From Phycisphaerales bacterium (GTDB lineage: Bacteria > Planctomycetota > Phycisphaerae > Phycisphaerales > UBA1924): 35,448 nucleotides of DNA. A program made the position numbers and the translations under genes. Below, piece after piece: positions 15,039 through 22,154 of the stretch (its first letter is position 1; each line of letters starts with the position of its first letter). The notes under the pieces are model-generated. The model did no database searches. It was given only the letters and a program-made list of their open reading frames with translations, and had not been told where the DNA came from. The DNA lies in contig JAEUJD010000199.1 in the NCBI GenBank assembly GCA_016793015.1, forward strand, positions 1 through 35,448, in the 5' to 3' direction.

Positions 15039-15884
15039 TCAGGCCTGCTTGATTTTTCGACTGGTTTCACGGATGCGCACGCCCCGCGTGACGTGGCCGA
15101 GCGCGCGGGCGATCAATTCGCCCCGGCTCGTCGCGTTCAGTTTCCGGTGCAGGCTCTTCACATGATCGTGGATGGTGTGCGCGCTCCGCCCCGTCTCTTC
15201 GGCGATCTGACGCACGCTCTTGCCCAGCACCAGCTGCCCCAGGATCTCCTGTTCGCGCGGGCTGATCCACTCCGAAGAATCGCGCCCGACGCCCGAGAGC
15301 GCAAGACGCGCACGGCGCAACAGCGCGAGCAGAATCACCGTCACGAACATCATGTCGCCGACGATCGGCGCACCGTCCTCGACCGCGCCGAGAACCCAGA
15401 GCGCCCGGGTCGGATCGGCGTCGGCAATCAGCCCGGCACCGATCAGAACCGCGGTCATGCCGCGGGAAAGCAGGAATCGTCCCGCCGTCGAGGTCGACCA
15501 CGCCGACGACTTGCGCAGTTCGGATTCCTGCACAACGGCAAGCTTTGATTCCGCGCCCGCAATTCGGACCGTCGTGGGCAGAGTCCCAATACCCCGCAGT
15601 GTTTGGCGCACGTCATCGGCGCGCCCCTCGGACGCACCAACAGCGTGCACCCCCACGGCATCGATGCGCTCGATCGTGTCGTTGCGCACCGCGCCGACTC
15701 CGATCGCGAAAACACCCGACGACGGGAGAATCGCATCGCCGGCCGCCGCCGCGGCCTGATCGCACCAATCGTGCGTTGGAATGGCGGGCAAGCGGCCGAT
15801 CCGCTCAATCGCTTCGATCATGCGTTCCGGCGACGATTGGGATTCTGGCAAGTGCGGTCTCCATTCGCTTGGAAAGGCTTTCAT
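15039..15884 (-). CDS. LuxR-type transcriptional regulator
   Basis: A 281-residue protein. The last 75 residues form a GerE/LuxR helix-turn-helix: ISPREQEILGQLVLGKSVRQ, then IAEETGRSAHTIHDHVKSLHRKL. The reading is unambiguous, with the recognition helix around SAHTIHDHVKSL. The N-terminal 200 residues are not a receiver (no acidic pocket) nor an obvious autoinducer domain; they hold a FAIGVGAVRNDT stretch and a hydrophobic segment (FVTVILLALLRRARLALSG), perhaps a GAF/PAS-like sensor. The ATG at 15884 is chosen over 15935 because the sequence between them has no homology. It is convergent with the lipoprotein gene. Confidence 0.88.
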   Translation of the reverse strand: MKAFPSEWRPHLPESQSSPERMIEAIERIGRLPAIPTHDWCDQAAAAAGDAILPSSGVFAIGVGAVRNDTIERIDAVGVHAVGASEGRADDVRQTLRGIGTLPTTVRIAGAESKLAVVQESELRKSSAWSTSTAGRFLLSRGMTAVLIGAGLIADADPTRALWVLGAVEDGAPIVGDMMFVTVILLALLRRARLALSGVGRDSSEWISPREQEILGQLVLGKSVRQIAEETGRSAHTIHDHVKSLHRKLNATSRGELIARALGHVTRGVRIRETSRKIKQA

Positions 15885-16314
15885 ATCGTAACCCCGCTTT
15901 CTGGTAGGGCAGAACGCTCGATCCGGTCCATCCATGCTTCGGCCTGCATGAAGCGCGCAAAGCCCGTATTTTGCCTTATCAACCCATCCGGTTGATTCCG
16001 AATAATCGGATTGCGCAACTTTCGCGGCACAAACCCTCCGGTCCGGTGGCGTATCCCCTGATCGTGAGGCACATTACTGATGGTCAGAGGCCGCGGCTTA
16101 GCGTCCCCGTTGCGCGCAAACAGCGACGGGCTCGCCACAGTTGTGGCTTTGTTCGCACCTTGGTTCGCTCTATTTGAGCCGACCACGGGCGATGTCGGTC
16201 CGTCTCGCCGCCGGAGTTCTGCCGGCTGCTGGTTTCTGTGCGCCCGCTTGCCCTCCCAAAGTCCAATCCGAGTCCGACCCCCGAAACAGGTGGCGTCCCG
16301 TTCGATCGGTCACG
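15885..16314. other. Gene-free 430-bp divergent intergenic region
   Basis: No open frame here is convincing. It serves the LuxR-type gene on one side and an unknown gene on the other. The only structure I would single out is the dyad described separately at 15997-16010, inside an AT-richer stretch of about 15968-16022 that may contain promoters. I found no tRNA-like fold. Confidence 0.7.
15997..16010. promoter_or_regulatory. Short dyad, possible operator
   Basis: TCCGA-ATAA-TCGGA is a perfect 5-bp dyad in the AT-richer part of the region, and ATCCG at 15986-15990 with CGGAT at 16007-16011 forms an overlapping wider pair. Binding by the adjacent LuxR-type regulator is a guess. Confidence 0.25.
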
Positions 16315-16956
16315 ATGAGCGCACTCTCCAGACAACCCGATTCGCCACTGCTGGTCGCCGACTGGCAGCCCGAGGTGACTCAGCACCTGGAAGAGAACCA
16401 CCTCGTGGCGACTTCCGACTTCCCGGGAAGGCGGCTCCAGTTCGCAACAAGCCTCGGTCAGTTCCTCGGAATGCAGCGCGATACCGAAGTTTGTCCCTTC
16501 TACGGACGCTTCATCACCGATCTCGAATCGTTCTGCTACCAGCTCGAACGCGCTGTGCCCGGCCCGCTGCTCGATCGTCGCATCGACGGCCCCGGCGGCA
16601 TCGCGGCACTCCTGCGTAACCGCATGATCGTGCGTGGCAAGCCCGCCACCAAATTCCGTTACTACATCTGGCACGATGCCGACCTGCTCTTCAAGCTCCA
16701 GCCCGAACTCTTCGCCAAGCTCGTCGATGCGCTCTGCGGCGTCGCGGCCGAGGCCGAATACGTCTCCGATGACCTGCTCCTGATCCATCGCTCAGTCTTC
16801 GTGGGCGGCCCATCGCTGCACGATGTTGCCCGAGATGAGAACGGCCCCTTCCGCACATGGCTCGCCGATGAATTCGGCGAACCGTTCTGGCGGGTGGTGA
16901 CCGGTATCGAGAACCCCCCTTTCCTGACTTATTCGATCGACACCCTCGCGAAATAG
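16315..16956 (+). CDS. Hypothetical soluble protein (213 aa)
   Basis: No family is recognised. The ATG at 16315 gives MSALSRQPDSPLLVADW; the frame continues upstream without resembling protein. It has no signal or membrane segment. The segment SLGQFLGMQRDTEVCPFYGRFITDLESFCYQLERAVPG is helical, followed by a Gly/Arg-rich link and FRYYIWHDADLLFK, then ELFAKLVDALCGVAAEAEYVSDDLLLIHRSVFVGG. The alternation of helices and strands is protein-like and codon choice agrees with neighbours. The long divergent space upstream suggests its own promoter. It could be a lineage-specific protein; I give no function. Confidence 0.75.
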   Translation: MSALSRQPDSPLLVADWQPEVTQHLEENHLVATSDFPGRRLQFATSLGQFLGMQRDTEVCPFYGRFITDLESFCYQLERAVPGPLLDRRIDGPGGIAALLRNRMIVRGKPATKFRYYIWHDADLLFKLQPELFAKLVDALCGVAAEAEYVSDDLLLIHRSVFVGGPSLHDVARDENGPFRTWLADEFGEPFWRVVTGIENPPFLTYSIDTLAK

Positions 16957-17288
16957 ATTCTGTTCAGTTCACGAGCCGGCGTCACCACTCGCCGCCGGAC
17001 TCGATCTTTACGCCACACGCCAGCGACGCCCTCCTTCAAATGCGTCCATTCACGGGCGTGCCGGTTCGAAAGAACCGTCACGACCCGCACGAGCATGGAG
17101 AGAGGCGCCGACGAGTGCCCCGTTTGGTTTCCGCCCCGGGGCGCTAGCCGAGAGCAAGTTCTACTTGCCTCGCGTCGGCGCGCGCTGAGCGAAATTGCCA
17201 AACAGCAAAGGGGGAAATAGCAAATCAGAGAAGGCAATCTTCTTCCTATTTGGCCCTTTGCCCTTTGGCGATCTGCTATTTTTCTCTC
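16957..17288. other. Gene-free 332-bp region upstream of rsmD with several hairpins
   Basis: No gene is supported. It contains CGGTTC-GAAA-GAACCG (17062-17077), the 12-base palindrome CGCCCCGGGGCG (17132-17143), GCAAGT-TCT-ACTTGC (17154-17168) and the longer inverted repeat listed separately. The GC-rich first half and AT-rich last 100 bases differ sharply. It could be a structured leader or a small RNA; there is no direct evidence of transcription. Confidence 0.5.
17197..17269. repeat. Imperfect 24-bp inverted repeat before rsmD
   Basis: Bases 17197-17220 match the reverse complement of 17246-17269 at 20 of 24 positions; the mismatches fall in two GG/CC-type pairs, and 25 bases lie between the arms. 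Both arms have the form GCCAAAnnGCAAAGGGnnAAATAG. The element ends 19 bases before the rsmD start codon, in place of a ribosome binding site. Confidence 0.6.
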
Positions 17289-18179
17289 ATGCGCATCATC
17301 GCGGGCGAGTTCCGCTCTCGAAAAATCCTCACGCCCCCCGACGGCGACATCACGCGGCCGATCCCCGATCGCGTGAAGGAATCTCTTTTCGCCATGCTCC
17401 GTGGTCACATCGAAGACAGTGCCGTCTTCGACGGCTTCGCCGGCACCGGCGCCGTGGGCCTCGAAGCGCTCTCGCGCGGTGCCAGCCGCGTGATCTTCGT
17501 CGAGCAGAACCGCCAGATCGCGCAGATCCTCCAGCAGAACATCGATAAGTTCGCGGTGGGCGACCGCTCTGAACTCGTGCAAGGCGACACGCTGGGCATC
17601 GGCGCGATCTCACGCTGCCCAAACCCCGTCCGCGTCATCTTCCTCGACCCGCCTTACCCGGTCGCCGAAGACCCGCTCGGCTGGCGTCGCATCACGAGCG
17701 CGATGCAGGAACTTGCAAGGAACCTGACGCCCGATGGGTTCGTGATCGTCCGCACCCCGTGGCCCTTCCTTGAAGCCGCGACTGAGGAAGAAACACCCGC
17801 CACCGCGCTGCCGCGGCCCAAGGGCAAATGGAAGAAGGAAAAGAAAGACCGCTGGAATCCGTCCGCGTGGCAGGCAGAAGCCGAAATCGATTCTCGCCGC
17901 TCGCCCAAGCCCGGCGCCCGCCCGCCCAAGCCCCGCCGCGATTCGCTCCTCACCGGCACTGCACGCGATGAGGAAAATCCCTTCGGCGACGATTGGGATG
18001 AGATTGATCCGACGGAGCCAGAAGCGGTCGAGCAAGAGGAATTGGACGAGCCCGCGCCGGCGGCTCTTGGAGTTCCGAAGGCAGAGCGCAAACCGGCGAG
18101 TCTTGCCATCCCAGGGCTAAAGGGGCCGGAGACGCATGTCTACAGGCACACGGCGGTGCATTTGTATATGCGGGCGTAG
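17289..18179 (+). CDS. rsmD: 16S rRNA (guanine966-N2)-methyltransferase RsmD with a long insertion
   Basis: A 296-residue protein; the usual enzyme is about 180-200. MRIIAGEFRSRKI is the family start and fixes the ATG at 17289. TRPIPDRVKESLFAML, the SAM-binding FDGFAGTGAVGLEALSRGA (about 47-65) and the catalytic D120-P-P-Y motif are intact. Residues about 165-278 are an insertion, basic at first (KGKWKKEKKDRW) then acidic (DDWDEIDPTEPEAVEQEELDE), before the normal last strand THVYRHTAVHLYMRA. The enzyme methylates G966 of 16S rRNA in the 30S subunit. No strong ribosome binding site precedes it. The extension is likely disordered and could bind ribosomal or assembly partners. Confidence 0.93.
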   Translation: MRIIAGEFRSRKILTPPDGDITRPIPDRVKESLFAMLRGHIEDSAVFDGFAGTGAVGLEALSRGASRVIFVEQNRQIAQILQQNIDKFAVGDRSELVQGDTLGIGAISRCPNPVRVIFLDPPYPVAEDPLGWRRITSAMQELARNLTPDGFVIVRTPWPFLEAATEEETPATALPRPKGKWKKEKKDRWNPSAWQAEAEIDSRRSPKPGARPPKPRRDSLLTGTARDEENPFGDDWDEIDPTEPEAVEQEELDEPAPAALGVPKAERKPASLAIPGLKGPETHVYRHTAVHLYMRA

Positions 18180-18225
18180 AGATTTCAGATCGCGGAGGCG
18201 GTCTCGCAACGAGCGCCCGCGTCCT

Positions 18226-19827
18226 CTAGGGCTGAACCTCCATCTCCCGTAATTGCTTTTCTCGCTCCACCGCCAAGCTTCCTGACATTCCAACCGCTGC
18301 GCGGCGTGCCGCATCCACGACGGCCTTCGGCGCACAACCCTTCTTCACATAGTGATACCACGCAGAGTTTCCAATCTGGCCTCCTTCGTCGATACGGCCG
18401 ACCACAAACTCAATGACGCCGGGTTCAGAATCGTCCACCAGATCGAGCAGAAGCGACATGCTTTTCATCGACTGGAACCAATTGTCATTCCCGTCGCCGT
18501 GCGCCGCAGCGTGCATCGCCCGGATCGCTAGATCGCGGGGCAGCAAGCCCTTCTCCGCGAACGATTGAAGCACAAACACAACCCACAAACGTCGATCACG
18601 GTCGCGAACCGTCCAAACGAATGTCGCAGCATCTTCCACAACTTCCAGCAACTTCTCCTCGTCGCGCAGCAACACGGCTTCTGCCAGCCGCGCTGCGATG
18701 CAAACCGCTTGGTGGCCGTCACTTTGCCCCCCTCGCAAAACGTCCAGAACGATCGGATCGGCACTCCCGAACTGTGCCGCAGCGATGCATCCGTTGAGGC
18801 GGGTAAAGATGTCGCCCCCGCCCACCGCGGTAGCAAGGTCGCCCGCATACTTATTGCCGCGATCGTCCAGCCTCGCCACCAGTTGCATCAAAGTCCCGCG
18901 ATTGACCGACGACCGCGAGCGGAACGAACTCACCAGTGCCGCCAGATGGGCTTGATCAAGGTTTGCCTCGACAAACGGCCACGCAAGCTTCGTCAACAAG
19001 TCCCTCGGAAACTTGTTCCGCACCACCACATCCGCCATGTCGTTCATGTTCCGCCCATCGGCCGCGAACCACCGGAGCACTTCCGGATCCCAGCGCAATA
19101 TCTGAACGTTGGCTGCAATGGCCTTCGCAACAGGCTCTCTCCACCTCGCCGGAGTATTGCCGAGCTTCGCTCGCTCTTCCCAACGCCCAAACTTGGCTCG
19201 TTCCGGCGATTGATCCACATACCGCGCCATGAACGCATCCACCGCCCACTCGGGCGGCTTCCCCGATTCACAGATGATGTCCGTCGCGCTGTACAACACG
19301 CTCCACGTCGTTGTCCGCTGAATCGCCTCCGAAGCAACCCTCAACTTCATCCAGCGCTGCCACCCCCACAACTTGTCATCGCTGATCGCTCCCGACAGGT
19401 ACCAGTGAGTCCTTGCATCCGACTTCGCCCACCACGCGTCCGGACTGTCCGAAGATGCTCCCTGCCACTTCGCGATCGCGGGCCACGCCACCACCAGCAC
19501 CGTCCGCGGCACAAACGCCAGCGGCCCTGTGCTCACACCTGTCTTCTGATACTCCGGCCAGCGGAACGCAAACCAACTCGACAGCGCGAGCAATAGTCCC
19601 GCCGCAATCCATCGATAGCGACGGCGCTTCACGAGCATCACCTTCTCGTTTCGCGCCTCCGTTCCGCACTCCGGACACTTCCGCCCCGCCGTCGCCGTCA
19701 TTTCGTAGCGGCAAGTCGGACAGCGCCGAATCCGCGAATGCGGATCCCGCCATCCCCACCAATACGCAACCGCCGCTCCGCCGAGCAGCAGCATCCATCC
19801 AACCGCGATGAACAAAGTCTCGCTCAT
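18226..19827 (-). CDS. Two-TM zinc-ribbon membrane protein, paralogue B
   Basis: A 533-residue protein. The N-terminus has a membrane helix (about residues 5-24), then a zinc ribbon CPTC-x11-CPEC, then a basic stretch and a second helix (about 72-90). The remaining 440 residues are helix-rich, with repeated short helical units (for example LARAVLLRDEEKLLEVV-like and FVVGRIDEGG), suggesting an ARM/HEAT-like repeat domain. The ribbon is flanked by both helices, so it lies on one face and the large domain on the same side as the ribbon is excluded or allowed depending on topology, which I cannot settle. It begins with an ATG overlapping the stop of paralogue A by four bases (ATGA). The function is unknown. 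Confidence 0.8.
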   Translation of the reverse strand: MSETLFIAVGWMLLLGGAAVAYWWGWRDPHSRIRRCPTCRYEMTATAGRKCPECGTEARNEKVMLVKRRRYRWIAAGLLLALSSWFAFRWPEYQKTGVSTGPLAFVPRTVLVVAWPAIAKWQGASSDSPDAWWAKSDARTHWYLSGAISDDKLWGWQRWMKLRVASEAIQRTTTWSVLYSATDIICESGKPPEWAVDAFMARYVDQSPERAKFGRWEERAKLGNTPARWREPVAKAIAANVQILRWDPEVLRWFAADGRNMNDMADVVVRNKFPRDLLTKLAWPFVEANLDQAHLAALVSSFRSRSSVNRGTLMQLVARLDDRGNKYAGDLATAVGGGDIFTRLNGCIAAAQFGSADPIVLDVLRGGQSDGHQAVCIAARLAEAVLLRDEEKLLEVVEDAATFVWTVRDRDRRLWVVFVLQSFAEKGLLPRDLAIRAMHAAAHGDGNDNWFQSMKSMSLLLDLVDDSEPGVIEFVVGRIDEGGQIGNSAWYHYVKKGCAPKAVVDAARRAAVGMSGSLAVEREKQLREMEVQP

Positions 19828-21467
19828 GGATTCGGTGTCGCCCGCCCGTTGCTTCTCGCTTCCTTGGCCTGACCCCGCAATACCCGCTTCTGAAACGACG
19901 AAGTAGACGCTTCCGCCGCTCGCTCCAATCCTGGTGCGATCGCGTCTGCTGCCGGAAACATTCGAACCCTTCGCCCGACAAGCATCGCCAACATCTGATT
20001 CCTCGCAAGGGCTTCATTGAGCGCTTCCGCGTGCTTTCTTGTTTGCTCCGCGTTCATCAAAATGAACTGGATCGCCTGTTGCCGCACAAACAACAGTTCG
20101 CTCGATTCGATGTCTCTTGCACCCCCAATCAACGCCTCGCATGCAACATCAGCCGGCCACGCACCCGAGCACATCGCTGCCACTGCCAAGCTTTTCCGGG
20201 CAAACGCGTTCCGTTCGCTCTCACTCGACTTTGCTCCCGGTCCGAACGAACCCATCGACCGCCACTTCTCATTCACAATGACATCGAGGACCTCTGACTC
20301 GACATCCCCGGACAGGTCTGTAATCATGGCCAATGCCACTCTTGCTTGAAACCGAACACCTTCATTCGCGCTCCGCAGCAATGCCTCGATTTCCGGTTGC
20401 AGTTCTCTGAGTGAAGGTCCGGCCAATGCCGCTCCGATCAAGGCCGATGAAATGCGATTTCCCCCCGGCTCCGTCAGCGCTTCGCGATAGTCCGCGATGA
20501 ACCGGCTTGCAGCGCCAGATCTGGGCAGCGTCATGCTCAACTGCATGTTTCCCATTTTCTTTTCGAATCGAAACATCCTCGCGGTTCTAGCGGCATCGTC
20601 AGCGGGCAACGGCAAGGTTCCGAGCTGAACATAGAAATTACCCGCGTCATTCATATCCGCTTTTGAAAGCACCACATCCAGCGGCGCGATGATCTCCGCG
20701 ATTGTTCCCCGCTGCGCCAGTACCCACTCGACGATGTACGGATCCCGCGCCAGGAAACTCGGGTCTTTCCGGACTGCTGCGATGACCTCGTCGACAAAGG
20801 CTGCGCCGCTTTCGGGCAGCTCCATGAACACGCACGAGCCATAGCCCGGGCCTCGACTCCGCAGCTTGCCCGCTTGCCACACATCCACAATCGCTCGTGC
20901 GCCGTCGGCACCCATCTCCGGCCCCAGAACGCGCAATGCCTCCTGCGCCGCTCGCGCATGCGGTCCCGACCCTTTCATCGCACGAATGCTGCTCCAAACA
21001 ATCGCCCGCGTTTCAAGAGTGGACAAATCGGAGCCGAGCGTCGCGCTCTCGAACACCCGCTGAACTGCGTTCGGGTTGTACTGCCACCAGCTCAAGTTCG
21101 TCGAGTCGAAGTTCTTTGGAGAAATCAGTTCCGGCCACGCCGCCAGAATCACAATCCGCGGCAGCAGCCCCGCAATCCCATCCTTCTGCACCCGAGGCAC
21201 TCGCGCAACGGGATACGCCGCCAGCATCATCACAAGCCCCATCACTACAAACCGCCACCTGCGATTCGACCGGTGCAGCTGCTTCTCCGTCTTTGCCTCA
21301 CGCCCGCACTCCGGACACCTCAATCCCGCCGTCGCGCCCATGTCGTACCAGCACTTCGAACAGCGCCGACTTCCCTTGCCCGTATCACGCCACCCAAACC
21401 ACCATGCAACAAGCACGCCCCCCACCAGCAGCACCCAGCCCGCAACCATGTAAATGGTCTCGACCAT
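19824..21467 (-). CDS. Two-TM zinc-ribbon membrane protein, paralogue A
   Basis: A 547-residue protein beginning at the ATG at 21467. Its N-terminus matches the next gene closely: helix (MVAGWVLLVGGVLVAWWFGW), zinc ribbon CSKC-x11-CPEC in RRCSKCWYDMGATAGLRC, basic NRRWRF, then helix (VVMGLVMMLAAYPVA). After the second helix both have a PRIVILAAWPELI-type motif (PRTVLVVAWPAI in B). The C-terminal body is helix-rich with many Ala/Leu and charged residues, repeat-like but diverged from B. The two are translationally coupled and surely form one operon. The conserved front and diverged back suggest a shared membrane anchor with different outer domains. There is no signature of an enzyme. Confidence 0.82.
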   Translation of the reverse strand: MVETIYMVAGWVLLVGGVLVAWWFGWRDTGKGSRRCSKCWYDMGATAGLRCPECGREAKTEKQLHRSNRRWRFVVMGLVMMLAAYPVARVPRVQKDGIAGLLPRIVILAAWPELISPKNFDSTNLSWWQYNPNAVQRVFESATLGSDLSTLETRAIVWSSIRAMKGSGPHARAAQEALRVLGPEMGADGARAIVDVWQAGKLRSRGPGYGSCVFMELPESGAAFVDEVIAAVRKDPSFLARDPYIVEWVLAQRGTIAEIIAPLDVVLSKADMNDAGNFYVQLGTLPLPADDAARTARMFRFEKKMGNMQLSMTLPRSGAASRFIADYREALTEPGGNRISSALIGAALAGPSLRELQPEIEALLRSANEGVRFQARVALAMITDLSGDVESEVLDVIVNEKWRSMGSFGPGAKSSESERNAFARKSLAVAAMCSGAWPADVACEALIGGARDIESSELLFVRQQAIQFILMNAEQTRKHAEALNEALARNQMLAMLVGRRVRMFPAADAIAPGLERAAEASTSSFQKRVLRGQAKEARSNGRATPNP

Positions 21468-21528
21468 GCTTCCAGCTTACGAAATCCGTCATCCCCAAGA
21501 TCGCACACAAATGAGGTAAACTGGCCCC

Positions 21529-22122
21529 ATGCCCGCTCCCTTCACAATCCGCCCCGCCACCCTCGCCGACATGCCCGGCGTCGGCGCGATGCAGCACGCC
21601 TGCTGGATGAAGGCATACCCCGGCATTCTCGATGATGCCTTCCTCGCGCAGCTCAGCCCCGAAGGCATCGCCGGCTATCACGCGCGGCACTTCGATGAGA
21701 ACGGCAACCACGCCGCGCCCGGAATGCCCTTCTTCGTTGCGGAAACCCCCGGGCGCGCCAATCCGATCGTCGGCATGGTCCGAGGTGGCCCGACCCGCGC
21801 CAAATCCGCGGCAGGCGACACCGTTCCTCCCGAGATCGTGTCACGCTTTCCCTTTGAACTCTTCGGGATTCACGTCGCGCACAACCTTCATCGAAGCGGC
21901 ATCGGCCGCGCTCTCTTCAAGTCCTACGCCAACGCCGCTGTTGAATTGGGCCACAGATCACTCGTGCTCTGGGTGCTGAGCAACAACGCGCCGGCCATCG
22001 GCTTCTATGAATCGCTGGGAGGCAAACCCGTGGGCAACAGCCCGCTCACGCTCGGTGCAAAGGCGTACCCACAAACCGCCTACGCGTGGACCTCTCTCGC
22101 TCACCTACGCCGCATGACCTGA
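21529..22122 (+). CDS. GNAT-family N-acetyltransferase
   Basis: A 197-residue acetyl-CoA-dependent transferase. IRPATLADMPGVGAMQHACW is the usual start, FELFGIHVAHNLHRSGIGRALF carries the acetyl-CoA-binding motif A (RSGIGRA), and LVLWVLSNNAPAIGFYESLGG is motif B with the end-of-domain tyrosine. These residues are all in place. The segment APGMPFFVAETPGRANPIVGMVRGG forms the middle strands. The substrate is unknown (amine, peptide N-terminus or small molecule are all possible). It diverges from the zinc-ribbon operon over 61 bp and converges on ppk with a 32-bp gap. Confidence 0.9.
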   Translation: MPAPFTIRPATLADMPGVGAMQHACWMKAYPGILDDAFLAQLSPEGIAGYHARHFDENGNHAAPGMPFFVAETPGRANPIVGMVRGGPTRAKSAAGDTVPPEIVSRFPFELFGIHVAHNLHRSGIGRALFKSYANAAVELGHRSLVLWVLSNNAPAIGFYESLGGKPVGNSPLTLGAKAYPQTAYAWTSLAHLRRMT

Positions 22123-22133
22123 CTTTACTTGCG

Positions 22134-22146
22134 ATTTGCTCATTTG
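22134..22146. repeat. Short ATTTGC-type word between convergent genes
   Basis: The 13-base word at 22134-22146 is the exact reverse complement of 30495-30507. It sits in the 32-bp gap between the acetyltransferase and ppk stops, next to GCTC-ATTT-GAGC (22138-22149) and CTTTTCT. It could be a weak two-way terminator. Confidence 0.4.
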
Positions 22147-22154
22147 AGCCTTTT

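Noticed and set aside
17056..17080. GGTTCGAAA considered as the T-arm of a tRNA gene.
   Set aside because: The bases around it pair as a 6-bp stem with a GAAA loop, not as a 5-bp stem with a 7-base loop, and no acceptor, D or anticodon arm is found.
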